DNA from: Thalassotalea hakodatensis
Lineage (GTDB): Bacteria; Pseudomonadota; Gammaproteobacteria; Enterobacterales; Alteromonadaceae
Length of the DNA stretch: 64,000 nucleotides
NCBI RefSeq assembly: GCF_030295995.1
Contig: NZ_AP027365.1
Location: 3,132,066 to 3,196,065 of the forward strand
Reading direction: 5' to 3'
Positions 38,588 to 47,184 of the stretch are shown piece after piece. The notes under the pieces are model-generated. The model saw nothing but the letters and a program-made list of their open reading frames with translations, was not told the origin of the DNA and did not search any database. The translations under genes and the position numbers were made by a program. Every line of letters starts with the position of its first letter. The first letter of the stretch is position 1.

Positions 38588-41494
38588 TTAACTACCTGAA
38601 GATGGCTCTCGAAAAAACTGGTTAATGATGGTAATAATCGGCTGTGTTAATGCATCAAATTTTTGCTTTGGTAATTTATTATCTTCTTGTTGTAAGCTAG
38701 TTTTATGACCAAAATCTCGTAATTGACAATAACATTCTGCTAATGCTTGTTGTTGTACCTTCTCAATCACTTTATATTTTGATAACGCTTTAAATATACG
38801 TAAATTATCAGAAAAGTAACAAATCTCAGGAAATTGACTGCCATGACTTAGTACAAGATATTGTGCTAAAAACTCGATATCAACTAACCCTCCTTTTCCT
38901 TGCTTAATATCGACAACTGCGTCATCAGACTTATCAAGATGGTTTCGCATTTTTTCGCGCATGTTAATAACATCTTGTTTTAATGTTGTTAACTCACGAT
39001 CTTTCGCTAACACTGCACAACGTATTTTATTGAATTGTGAGGCAATTTGTTCATCTCCATAAACAACCCTTGCTCTGACCAACGCTTGATGTTCCCATGT
39101 CCATGCTTCATCCTTTTGATATTGTGCAAAGGTAGGCAAACTAACCACCAAGACACCTGAATTTCCAGAAGGTCGCAAGCGCATATCTAATTCATATAAT
39201 ATGCCTGATGCTGTACGGGTATTAAAAATATGCATCATTCGTTGCGCAACTTTCGCATAAAACTGGCCAGCTGCTACTTGCTTTACACCGTTAGTCATAT
39301 CATTAATGTCATGATTGTGCACAAAAACCAGATCTAGATCTGAGCTATAACTAAGTTCAATTCCTCCGACTTTACCATAACCGATAACAGCAAAGCCTTT
39401 GTTATTATCAGGCAAAGCTGTAGGCACACCATATTTTTCTTCGGTTTGTTGCCACGCCATATTAATCACTTCGGCAATGACCGCTTCAGCCAATGCCGTC
39501 AAATGACCACTTACTTTAGTTACGGGTAATACATCAGCTATATCTGCTGCGGCAATTCGCAATTGTTGTGCTTGCTTAAATTGGCGTAATGATTCCATTT
39601 GTGCTTCTAAATCATCTTCAGGAATACGTAAAAATTGCTGCCGTAGTTCATTTGCATAACTGTCGAGTGTGGGTGGATTATGCAATAATTTAGGGTCGAT
39701 CAGCTCATCTAATATAATAGGGTATTTAGCAATGTGCTCTGCCATCCAATGACTAGCATGGCAAAGTTTTACCAGATGTTTAAGCGCGCCAACATTTTCA
39801 AAAAGCAATTCTAAATACGCAGTTCGTGTGACAATTTTTGCTAATATCCACAATACACGTTCAATACATCGTTCATTAGCTTGAAATTCAGAAATTTTGG
39901 TTAGTAGTTGTGGCATCAATTTATCAAGAACCTGACGCCCCCTACTTCCTACTGAACGCCGATCAACATCACGCTTAAAGTCAACTAATAGCTGATATAC
40001 CTTTTCGCCATGCCACTCTGACTCGTGATTGGCGATCCATTCAATCGTTTCTTCTTTTGACCAATCTCCATCCCATAAATCAGCCCAATGATCATCAATA
40101 TCTTGCTCACTCGGACTTTCTTCGCCAATTAACAACGTAAACTCTTGGTGTACTGCTGCCATTAATTTATGTGTGTATGCTAAAAATTGCGGCCAACTTG
40201 GAAAAGCATCATCACCTAATACATGAAGTAGCCTACTTTGATCCAGTGCTGAATCAGGCAGTGTTTGCGTTTGTTCATCATGTAGTGCTTGTACAATGTT
40301 TTCCACTCGGCGTAAAAAGCGATATGCTTTCTCTAGTACTTGTTTACTATGTTCAGAAATTTCTTCATGATTGACTAATTCAGGCAATACCGATAACAGA
40401 TTGCGTTGCTGTAACGCCTTTGTCCGCCCTCCACGAATCAGTTGAAATACCTGCACAATAAATTCGATTTCACGAATACCACCAGCACCTAATTTAATGT
40501 TGTTATTAAGCTGTTTACGCCTTACCTCTTGAGCAATCATCATTTTCATACGACGTAAACTGTCAATAACGCTAAAATCGATATAACGGCGATAAACAAA
40601 CGGGCGAAGCATGCTACTTAACGTACCATGGTATTTACCTTCACCAATTAAGCGCGCTTTTAACATCGCATAGCGCTCCCAATCTCGCCCTTGTTCTTGA
40701 TAATAGTCTTCCATGGCATTAAAACTAAGCACTAAGGGACCACTGTCACCAAAAGGACGTAGGCGCATATCAACGCGGTAAACAAAGCCATCGGCTGTTT
40801 TTTGATTTAACGCGGTAATGAGCTTTTGCCCCAAACGCGTAAAAAAATTGTGATTATCGACCGACTTTCGGCCGCCTTGCGTTTCCCCCGCTTCGGGATA
40901 AACGAAAATAAGATCAATATCTGATGAAAAATTTAGTTCTCTACCGCCTAATTTTCCCATGCCATACACGAGTAGTGGCTGTAATTCTCCTTTGCGATTA
41001 AGGGGCTTCCCGAGCGTTTTATAACAGGCATGAGAGAGCCAATTTAATGCAGATAAAATCAAGCTATCCGCTAACGCAGACAATCTAGAAAGCGACTCAT
41101 CCAGTGATATATCCAAAATCATATCAGCAAAGGCAATTGCAACCATTTCCCGCATGCGAAACTGTCGCAACATATGATGTAATATTTCTTCACTGTCACA
41201 ACTAGCTAATCGTTCATTTAGCATATCCTGATAATTAGGCTTTGTAGCTTGGTAGATATCATCTGATGCAAACAAAGCGGTGATCACTTCGGGTGCTTGT
41301 AATGCGGAACAATAAATAAAGTCACTTAAGGCAATAGCTTGTTTGAAGTCAGCAACACGTTGTGGTGCCACCTTAGTTGAAAATTCCGTTGCTATTTCGG
41401 GGTATTGTTCACAAAATTGCTGCCAGTTGCTGTTTTGTTGTGTTAACAAAACAGGTAAAAGAGGTTTGCGAAATTCTTTATTCAACACTATCAC
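38588..41494 (-). CDS. glnE: Bifunctional glutamine synthetase adenylyltransferase / adenylyl-removing enzyme
   Basis: A protein of 968 residues, close to the 946 of E. coli. It switches glutamine synthetase off and on by adding and removing AMP, under control of PII. Both nucleotidyltransferase domains are intact: GMGKLGGRELNFSSDIDLI (N-terminal, deadenylylation) and GYGKVGGIELSYSSDLDLV (C-terminal, adenylylation). In E. coli the neighbour is ygiF; here about 7 kb of other genes lie between them. Confidence 0.97.
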   Translation of the reverse strand: MIVLNKEFRKPLLPVLLTQQNSNWQQFCEQYPEIATEFSTKVAPQRVADFKQAIALSDFIYCSALQAPEVITALFASDDIYQATKPNYQDMLNERLASCDSEEILHHMLRQFRMREMVAIAFADMILDISLDESLSRLSALADSLILSALNWLSHACYKTLGKPLNRKGELQPLLVYGMGKLGGRELNFSSDIDLIFVYPEAGETQGGRKSVDNHNFFTRLGQKLITALNQKTADGFVYRVDMRLRPFGDSGPLVLSFNAMEDYYQEQGRDWERYAMLKARLIGEGKYHGTLSSMLRPFVYRRYIDFSVIDSLRRMKMMIAQEVRRKQLNNNIKLGAGGIREIEFIVQVFQLIRGGRTKALQQRNLLSVLPELVNHEEISEHSKQVLEKAYRFLRRVENIVQALHDEQTQTLPDSALDQSRLLHVLGDDAFPSWPQFLAYTHKLMAAVHQEFTLLIGEESPSEQDIDDHWADLWDGDWSKEETIEWIANHESEWHGEKVYQLLVDFKRDVDRRSVGSRGRQVLDKLMPQLLTKISEFQANERCIERVLWILAKIVTRTAYLELLFENVGALKHLVKLCHASHWMAEHIAKYPIILDELIDPKLLHNPPTLDSYANELRQQFLRIPEDDLEAQMESLRQFKQAQQLRIAAADIADVLPVTKVSGHLTALAEAVIAEVINMAWQQTEEKYGVPTALPDNNKGFAVIGYGKVGGIELSYSSDLDLVFVHNHDINDMTNGVKQVAAGQFYAKVAQRMMHIFNTRTASGILYELDMRLRPSGNSGVLVVSLPTFAQYQKDEAWTWEHQALVRARVVYGDEQIASQFNKIRCAVLAKDRELTTLKQDVINMREKMRNHLDKSDDAVVDIKQGKGGLVDIEFLAQYLVLSHGSQFPEICYFSDNLRIFKALSKYKVIEKVQQQALAECYCQLRDFGHKTSLQQEDNKLPKQKFDALTQPIITIINQFFREPSSGS

Positions 41495-41510
41495 CTATCG
41501 TATAAACTTG

Positions 41511-41516
41511 TATAAT
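41511..41516 (+). promoter_or_regulatory. Candidate -10 element for the lipoprotein-DUF350-SpeE unit
   Basis: A perfect TATAAT lies in the divergent gap between glnE and the lipoprotein gene, 23 bases before the 13-bp palindrome at 41539. A start site near 41523 would put the palindrome just downstream, where a bound protein could block transcription. The -35 region is poor. Confidence 0.4.
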
Positions 41517-41538
41517 GCTAGTTAACAAAATATCAATA

Positions 41539-41551
41539 GACATATTATGTC
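41539..41551. promoter_or_regulatory. Putative operator, GACATATTATGTC
   Basis: A 13-bp near-palindrome (GACATA-T-TATGTC; only the central base is unpaired). The identical 13-mer is found at 45253-45265, and its reverse complement at 45288-45300. All three lie in front of the two halves of the PspA/DUF350/SpeE locus. It is the likely binding site of a shared regulator. Confidence 0.6.
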
Positions 41552-41597
41552 AACAATGCTATTAATGAATGATAATCATAGCATTTTTGAGGGAACT

Positions 41598-42584
41598 ATG
41601 GCAGAAATGCACCAGTTAACAAAATCGCTAATCATCGTTATTCTATTGCTGCTAATAGGATGCTCTGATCCATATATTGACAAAATAGCGCAACAAACGC
41701 CATTAACCGAGCAGAGAATCACACAGCTTGGTGATGCGCTGGCCTCTGGTAATGTGCGCAATGCAACACTAATCAAACAGTATGCAGAGCAATTGATCGA
41801 GAGTAAACCGCAATTGCGCCCTGTTGTTGAAGAGTTTTTGAAAGATTCAACGACACAAAGCCCTATGTATAAAGCACTTGTAGATCGATTAAACACCGTA
41901 AAACAGCAACCGCAAATGTTTGCCAGTAATGAAGCTGCATTCGCAGAGTTACTCAACATTTATCAAGCAGCAGACCCTACGCTATATTCTGACGCATTAA
42001 GTGATCCTCTCAATGTGTTAGCAGACATGTCAGATGGCGCGTTACCACGTGTTAATGCACTAAGTAAATCACAAAGTTTGCAAGCAAATAAAGCACAGGA
42101 CTTCGGTGTAGGTGAGCAATTAGTCGGTAATCCCAATTATGGCCAATGGCAAACAAACAGCAGCGGTATGTCATTTTGGGCATGGTACGGTGTTTATTCT
42201 ATGATGGATAACATGTTTGGTTATAATCGCAAACGTTACTATCACCAATGGGGTAAAGGCCGCAATTATAGTTACTACCATGATTATGGTCGTACACGCT
42301 ATAGTTCGCCCACGCAGCTTCGTAAACAATCACAGTTAGAAACACGTACGCGAAAGTCGTTTAGCAATAAAGGCCAACGATTTACCAGTCCTTATAGTAA
42401 AAATAAATCTGGTGCTTCAGCATTATCTGGTCAAAGCAGAAGTGCGCAATCAAGCGCTAATAAATTTGCAAAAAGCAATCGCGCAAAAAGCAGTTATGCG
42501 AAAAAATCTTCGAGCTACAGCAAGAATGCCAGTTTTAGAAATAGTGCCAACACTACATCTCGTAGTTTTCGTCGCGGAAAATAA
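41598..42584 (+). CDS. Lipoprotein with basic Ser/Lys/Arg-rich tail
   Basis: A protein of 328 residues, family not recognised. The lipobox LLIGC gives an acylated cysteine at residue 22; the next residue is Ser, which favours transport to the outer membrane. Residues about 25-150 look helical. An aromatic stretch (FWAWYGVYSMMDNMFGYNRKRYYHQW) follows, and then a tail of about 110 residues made mainly of Ser, Lys, Arg, Asn and Ala. The ATG at 41598 has GAGGG upstream; a frame opening at 41547 lies in the operator. It is first in a unit with DUF350 and SpeE genes, the place where E. coli has yjfM, but no homology to it is clear. Confidence 0.75.
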   Translation: MAEMHQLTKSLIIVILLLLIGCSDPYIDKIAQQTPLTEQRITQLGDALASGNVRNATLIKQYAEQLIESKPQLRPVVEEFLKDSTTQSPMYKALVDRLNTVKQQPQMFASNEAAFAELLNIYQAADPTLYSDALSDPLNVLADMSDGALPRVNALSKSQSLQANKAQDFGVGEQLVGNPNYGQWQTNSSGMSFWAWYGVYSMMDNMFGYNRKRYYHQWGKGRNYSYYHDYGRTRYSSPTQLRKQSQLETRTRKSFSNKGQRFTSPYSKNKSGASALSGQSRSAQSSANKFAKSNRAKSSYAKKSSSYSKNASFRNSANTTSRSFRRGK

Positions 42585-42608
42585 GAGCAACAAACGCAAG
42601 GAATTAAT

Positions 42609-43511
42609 ATGAATACCTTACTTGAAAATATTGGCCTCAATGCAGACCTGCTAATCTATCTTGCGATTGATATATCTATTGCAATTCTTTTACTTGGTTT
42701 TATGAAGTTTATTTCTGGTATTTCTGCCCAAGTAAATGCAACAGATGAGCTTTCAAAAGAAGATAACTTTGCTTTTGGTATCAGTGTCGCTGGCAGTGTC
42801 GCTGCATTAGGCATTGTTTTAACAGGAGCCATTACAGGCGAAAATGCAGAAAGCTATGCGATGGAAGCAATTGGAATGCTTTCTTATGGTTTATTAGGGT
42901 TAATTTTAATTAAAATCGGCCGAGTGATTCACGATCGTTTAGCGCTCAACCAAATCAACAAAACAGAACAAATTAAAGCACGTAACGTAACTGTGGGTAT
43001 TGTTGATGCTGCTGGTGCAATAGCAACAGCCATTATTATTCGCGCAGTATTGCTTTGGGTACATGGATTAGATGTCAGTACTTTTATTGCTATCGTATCA
43101 GGCTTTGTAGTATCTCAAGCAATGCTAGTTCTTGTAACACGCATAAAAGAAAAGCAGTACGCAAAAAATAACCAACGAGATAGCATGCAAGAAGCTTTTG
43201 CAAACGGCCAAGACGCGTTAGCCATCCGTTATGCCGGCCAAGTTATTAGTACAGCTTTAGCAGTAACAGCAGCGAGTTACTTTTTAGTTTACAGCCCAGA
43301 TACCCTGTTTGAAACATTAGTGGGTTGGTTTGTATTCAGTATACTCATGACCTTATTGGTGGCGTTATTAACCGCTATTGCTAAACGATTAATACTATGG
43401 GGAATTAACTTAGTTGAAGAAGTAGACCAACAGCATAATATTGGCGTAGCAAGCGTTGAAATGGCGATCAGTATTTCTATCGCGTTAATCTTAACGGCAT
43501 TAATGGCGTAA
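42609..43511 (+). CDS. DUF350 integral membrane protein (YjfL-like)
   Basis: A protein of 300 residues and about eight membrane helices, made of two tandem DUF350 repeats (GISVAGSVAALGIVLTGAI in the first, the GQVISTALAVTAASYFLV region in the second). The biochemical role is unknown. DUF350 genes such as E. coli yjfL recur with PspA-like, DUF2170 and DUF2491 genes, as they do here. AAGGAAT precedes the ATG. It is 24 bases after the lipoprotein gene and 4 bases before the aminopropyltransferase gene, so it is co-transcribed with both. Confidence 0.9.
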   Translation: MNTLLENIGLNADLLIYLAIDISIAILLLGFMKFISGISAQVNATDELSKEDNFAFGISVAGSVAALGIVLTGAITGENAESYAMEAIGMLSYGLLGLILIKIGRVIHDRLALNQINKTEQIKARNVTVGIVDAAGAIATAIIIRAVLLWVHGLDVSTFIAIVSGFVVSQAMLVLVTRIKEKQYAKNNQRDSMQEAFANGQDALAIRYAGQVISTALAVTAASYFLVYSPDTLFETLVGWFVFSILMTLLVALLTAIAKRLILWGINLVEEVDQQHNIGVASVEMAISISIALILTALMA

Positions 43512-43515
43512 AACG

Positions 43516-45228
43516 TTGCCCAGATTTTTTAAAAATCGGCTATTTTGGTACGATGTATTATTAATACTTTCCATGGCTGTGCTTGCCGGCTGTGGTTTAA
43601 TATACGAATATTTACTTTCTCATTATGCTGGGCGTGTGCTCGGTATAATGGAAAGCGCTATTTACGCCATGATCGGCTTAATGATTGTCGCCATGGGTTT
43701 AGGCGCTTTCGCTGCACGTAAAATTTCTTGTGCATTTAATGGTATTGTTTGGCTTGAGTTGCTAGTTGCGGTTATAGGGTCTACGGCAATTTTAATCATT
43801 GCAGGCCTAATTGCTATTACGCAGTTACTGCCACAAATAATCAGTGATACCTTTGCACTACCGCCTGATGTTTTCCCTCGTGGCGGCTTTATCAAACAAT
43901 TCACTTGGTTAGCATTAAATAGTCCATATTTTTTCGGCTTAATGTTGGGCTTTTTCATTGGCATGGAAATTCCACTAATAGCTAAGATCCGTGAAGCATT
44001 ACACAAAAAACATTTAAAAAATAACCTAGGTACCATTTATGGTGCAGATTATATAGGTGCTGGCATTGGTGCGGCTATCTGGGTGATTTTTTTACTTACC
44101 ATTGATATCAGCAAAGCAAGTGCATTAACTGCTGGGCTTAATTTAATAGCAGGCTTTGTGTTTATCTTTGCTTTCTGGCAACACCTTCATTGGCGAAAGC
44201 TACTAATTGTTTTACACACCGTGATGTTTATCGGCTTGCTGTTTATTTATCAACAAGGTAATCAATGGCTTAATACCATGAGTAACCTATTATATTTAGA
44301 CAAAGTGATTTACACTGAGAAAACACGTTACCAACAACTAACTTTTACAGAACGCCAATTAGGTAACGATCGCCCCTCCATTTTAAATTTTTATCTCAAT
44401 GGTCGTTTACAATTTTCGTCTGCGGATGAGCATATTTACCACAGCTATTTAGTAACTCCTGCCTTAGCAGGATCAGCAAGACATGATGATGTGTTAATTA
44501 TTGGCGGTGGTGACGGTTTAGCATTACGAGATGTTTTAGCTTGGTCACCTGAAAAAGTAACACTAATAGATCTAGACGAACAACTGGTTAATATTTTCAA
44601 ACACCCAGAAAACCACATCAATTCGACTTTATCAACGAAAATACGTCAACTTAATCAGAGTAGTTTACAAGACAAGCGAGTAACGCTCATTCATCAGGAT
44701 GCTTTTCTTGCCATTGATAACTTTCTTTCGATGGCCCGAACTTTCGATAGTATTATTGTCGACTTACCAGATCCTAATCACCCCGATCTAAATAAGCTCT
44801 ATTCAGTTAGTTTTTATGCAAAGCTTAAACAATTACTATCAGGTGATGGCCTTATTTCCGTGCAATCAACCAGTCCATATCATGCTAAAGACGCTTTTAT
44901 CGCGATTGGTAAAACAATCAATGCTGCAGGATTTAACCATGTTGAGCAATTCCACGATAATGTACCTAGCTTCGGCGAGTGGGGCTGGACTATCGCATCA
45001 AAAAATGGAGCTAGCCCTAAAACTAGACTTTCAGCGTTAACTTCAATACCTATCAAACAGACTTGGTTAACTCTGCCTATGTTGCTTGGCGCTTTTGAGT
45101 TTTCGACTGATTTTTATCAGACTCAAAAAAATATCCCCATAAATTATTTAGGCAGTCATACTATTTATCAACTGCACCAACAAGCTTGGCGTGAACAACA
45201 AGGATTAAATAGTGCTTATAATCAATAA
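43516..45228 (+). CDS. Membrane-embedded spermidine synthase-like aminopropyltransferase
   Basis: A protein of 570 residues. Seven membrane helices (about residues 10-255) are fused to a cytoplasmic SpeE-type domain (about 270-510). The nucleotide-binding GGGDG (VLIIGGGDGLALRD), an acidic DLDEQL and the catalytic region DLPDPNHPDLNKLYS are intact. SpeE enzymes pass an aminopropyl group from decarboxylated S-adenosylmethionine to a polyamine; the acceptor here is unknown. The start appears to be TTG at 43516, 4 bases after the DUF350 stop; an ATG at 43576 would cut the first helix. The membrane fusion suggests action on polyamines or lipids at the inner membrane, which is inference. Confidence 0.9.
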   Translation: MPRFFKNRLFWYDVLLILSMAVLAGCGLIYEYLLSHYAGRVLGIMESAIYAMIGLMIVAMGLGAFAARKISCAFNGIVWLELLVAVIGSTAILIIAGLIAITQLLPQIISDTFALPPDVFPRGGFIKQFTWLALNSPYFFGLMLGFFIGMEIPLIAKIREALHKKHLKNNLGTIYGADYIGAGIGAAIWVIFLLTIDISKASALTAGLNLIAGFVFIFAFWQHLHWRKLLIVLHTVMFIGLLFIYQQGNQWLNTMSNLLYLDKVIYTEKTRYQQLTFTERQLGNDRPSILNFYLNGRLQFSSADEHIYHSYLVTPALAGSARHDDVLIIGGGDGLALRDVLAWSPEKVTLIDLDEQLVNIFKHPENHINSTLSTKIRQLNQSSLQDKRVTLIHQDAFLAIDNFLSMARTFDSIIVDLPDPNHPDLNKLYSVSFYAKLKQLLSGDGLISVQSTSPYHAKDAFIAIGKTINAAGFNHVEQFHDNVPSFGEWGWTIASKNGASPKTRLSALTSIPIKQTWLTLPMLLGAFEFSTDFYQTQKNIPINYLGSHTIYQLHQQAWREQQGLNSAYNQ

Positions 45229-45250
45229 TAAATTAATGACAACAATACAC

Positions 45251-45278
45251 TTGACATATTATGTCACGATGTTACATT
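45251..45278 (+). promoter_or_regulatory. Candidate promoter for the DUF2170-PspA unit
   Basis: TTGACA (45251-45256) and TACATT (45273-45278) are separated by 16 bases. The -35 box overlaps the first palindrome (45253-45265), so a protein bound there would compete with RNA polymerase. Confidence 0.5.
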
Positions 45279-45300
45279 TAGCACATCGACATAATATGTC
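45253..45300. promoter_or_regulatory. Paired putative operators upstream of DUF2170 gene
   Basis: GACATATTATGTC (45253-45265) and GACATAATATGTC (45288-45300) are reverse complements, with centres 35 bases apart. GATGT and ACATC next to their inner sides extend the inverted repeat. The same 13-mer is at 41539-41551 before the lipoprotein gene. Alternatively the pair could form an RNA hairpin with a loop of about 10 bases. Confidence 0.6.
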
Positions 45301-45311
45301 GTAGATAAATT

Positions 45312-45327
45312 CGATAACATGTTATCG
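45312..45327. promoter_or_regulatory. 16-bp perfect palindrome in the DUF2170 leader
   Basis: CGATAACATGTTATCG is a perfect palindrome, 24 bases before the ATG at 45351. It could be a second type of operator or, in RNA, a 6-7 bp stem with a CATG loop. It shares no clear core with the 13-bp sites nearby. Confidence 0.45.
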
Positions 45328-45350
45328 AGCTTTTAGAGATGAGGAATCAA

Positions 45351-45764
45351 ATGAATATTCACAAAATAGCGAATCACTTGAATGCATTAGCAGATGACTC
45401 AGAAACAGGAATGGTATTTGATTGCCAACCTATTTCAGGTGAAGTTGATGTATTGCAGATCACTGTAATTGGACGTGAAGAATTACCTATTTTTGTTTCG
45501 GTGACAGATGATCAAATTCTATGCATTACCTACCTTTGGGGTGAAGATGAAGTAAAGCAAGATACCCGAGCAGATATGCATGAAGCCATGTTAGAAATGA
45601 ACATACCTATGCCACTTTCTTCATTTTCTAAAGTGGGTGATAAATATGTAATTTTTGGTGCCTTATCAATTAATTCACCTTATAGCGATGTTGAACACGA
45701 GCTTGCTGTATTAAGTAACAATGCCGTCGAAGTTATCGACGACATGAGTGACTTTTTATTATAA
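45351..45764 (+). CDS. DUF2170 family protein (YjfI-like)
   Basis: A small acidic cytoplasmic protein of 137 residues. The start MNIHKIANHLNALAD and the block IPMPLSSFSKVGDKYVIFGALS fit DUF2170, the family of E. coli YjfI. Its role is unknown, but it is nearly always next to a PspA-like gene, as here (24-base gap). The ATG at 45351 has GATGAGGA upstream, better than the frame opening at 45339. It is the first gene after the paired operators. Confidence 0.88.
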   Translation: MNIHKIANHLNALADDSETGMVFDCQPISGEVDVLQITVIGREELPIFVSVTDDQILCITYLWGEDEVKQDTRADMHEAMLEMNIPMPLSSFSKVGDKYVIFGALSINSPYSDVEHELAVLSNNAVEVIDDMSDFLL

Positions 45765-45788
45765 CCACCCAATTACTGGAGTAATATT

Positions 45789-46478
45789 ATGAGCATTTTT
45801 AAAAAAGTTATGACTGCGATCCGTGGTGGTGCCACTGAAGTTGGCGAAGCCGTGGTAGACGCAAACGCAACACGCATTTTCGAACAAGAAATTCGTGATG
45901 CGGAAAACCATTTAACCAAAGCTAAACGTGATTTAACTGGTGTTATGGCACAACAAATGGCTTCAAGTAGAGAAGTTGACCGTATCAAGCGTGAAATTAC
46001 TGAGCATGAAGGCTACGCAGTGCAAGCACTTGAAAAAGACGATGAGGCCTTAGCACTTGCAGTTGCTGAAAAAATCTCAGCCCTAGAAACTGAACTTAGC
46101 GCTCAACAGCAGTCTTTAGATAGCTTTGAAACGAATGCCAATAGATTAAAAGAATTGGTGAAGAAAAGTGAGCGTCAGGTGCAAGAGCACAAACGTCAAT
46201 TATCAATGGTAAAAACCACAGAAAGCGTGCAAAAAGCAACGTCTGCAATTACTGATAACTTTTCATCAAGCAACTCTAAATTGCTAAGCGCTAAAGATTC
46301 TTTAGAGCGGATCAAAGCAAAGCAACAGAAGTTTGATGATCGACTAAAAGCTGCTGAAGTATTAGAGTCAGAAAATGCCGATAATTCATTAGAGGCTAAG
46401 TTAAAGGCAGCAGGCATTGGCGAGCAAGAAAAAAGCGCAAACTCTGTCCTTGAACGCTTAAAAGCAAAACAGAAATAG
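45789..46478 (+). CDS. PspA/IM30 family protein (YjfJ-like)
   Basis: A protein of 229 residues, nearly all coiled coil, with the PspA/IM30 N-terminus (MSIFKKVMTAIRGGATEVGEAVVD) and the RDAENHLTKAKRDL segment. PspA-type proteins are ESCRT-III relatives that assemble on damaged inner membrane and limit proton leak. This member follows DUF2170, like E. coli yjfJ, rather than pspBC. A good ribosome binding site (ACTGGAG) precedes the ATG. A strong terminator hairpin lies after its stop codon, so it may be made in excess over the downstream genes. Confidence 0.93.
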   Translation: MSIFKKVMTAIRGGATEVGEAVVDANATRIFEQEIRDAENHLTKAKRDLTGVMAQQMASSREVDRIKREITEHEGYAVQALEKDDEALALAVAEKISALETELSAQQQSLDSFETNANRLKELVKKSERQVQEHKRQLSMVKTTESVQKATSAITDNFSSSNSKLLSAKDSLERIKAKQQKFDDRLKAAEVLESENADNSLEAKLKAAGIGEQEKSANSVLERLKAKQK

Positions 46479-46495
46479 TCAAACTTTAACCCTTT

Positions 46496-46529
46496 GGCCA
46501 CTTGTCTCCCAACCAAGTGGCCTTTTTTT
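46496..46529 (+). terminator. Terminator/attenuator inside the PspA operon
   Basis: The stem GGCCACTTG / CAAGTGGCC with a 9-base loop runs into seven Ts. It lies between the PspA-like gene and the DUF2491 gene, only 10 bases before the DUF2491 ATG. It should reduce transcription of all later genes relative to DUF2170 and PspA. Confidence 0.9.
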
Positions 46530-46539
46530 GGTATTAAAA

Positions 46540-47181
46540 ATGAGCTTATTTAAAAATATTTTTAGCAAAGACAAACCGGCTCCAAGAAAAATTACTCAGG
46601 TAAATGATTTAATTACTGGAGATATTATTCAATTAACTGACAGTTTTGCTCTGCCAGAAATATTACGTGGACAACAATTTGAAGTATCAGCTGTTAATAG
46701 TTACGAATTCGAGCACCAAACTGAAACAGAGTGGGTACTCACGGGTAATAGTGATCATCAATTGTTTTTATCGCTAGATATAGACGATGTAGTTTACTTA
46801 AAGTTTGCCATAAAAATTGAACATAATGATGTAGAAACATTATTTGATCTTGACCAGTTTTCACTCTTATTTGAAGAGCCTGGCAATGCTACGCTTGATA
46901 GAATAGCTGATAACGACAATACTTCTCAATGGAGTGATCAACAATACCATCAACGAATTTTTGCACAAATAGGTTATTTTCATCGTAAAGATCATCGTTC
47001 TGAATCACTTTCACCTTTTGAAGGTAAAGAAGCTGGTGAGCAATTAGAGCGCTACCAATTACTTAATCAAGATGAAGATAAAGGCATTGAAGCAGAAGTT
47101 TGGACAGACGGCGACACAGATATCTTCTTAACCTTATATCGTCCGACAACAGATATTATCGATATGTATCCAGGAAGCTAA
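46540..47181 (+). CDS. DUF2491 family protein (YjfK-like)
   Basis: A protein of 213 residues with the DUF2491 pattern: MSLFKNIFSKDKPAPRK at the start, DSFALPEILRGQQFEV, and EAEVWTDGDTDIFLTLYRP near the end. This is the family of E. coli YjfK, of unknown function, and it occurs with PspA/DUF2170/DUF350 genes. The ATG at 46540 follows a terminator closely and has almost no ribosome binding site; a TTG at 46528 opens the frame but lies in the T-tract. Expression may need readthrough. Confidence 0.88.
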   Translation: MSLFKNIFSKDKPAPRKITQVNDLITGDIIQLTDSFALPEILRGQQFEVSAVNSYEFEHQTETEWVLTGNSDHQLFLSLDIDDVVYLKFAIKIEHNDVETLFDLDQFSLLFEEPGNATLDRIADNDNTSQWSDQQYHQRIFAQIGYFHRKDHRSESLSPFEGKEAGEQLERYQLLNQDEDKGIEAEVWTDGDTDIFLTLYRPTTDIIDMYPGS

Positions 47182-47184
47182 ATT

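Noticed and set aside
41598-42584. Assignment as YjfM (DUF1190)
   Set aside because: Position in the neighbourhood is similar, but the N-terminal domain and tail do not match DUF1190 as I know it; left as an unrecognised lipoprotein.
45253-45300. Rho-independent terminator after the SpeE-like gene
   Set aside because: The inverted pair could form a hairpin but has no T-tract, and the identical 13-mer at 41539 lies where a terminator makes no sense; operators are the better reading.
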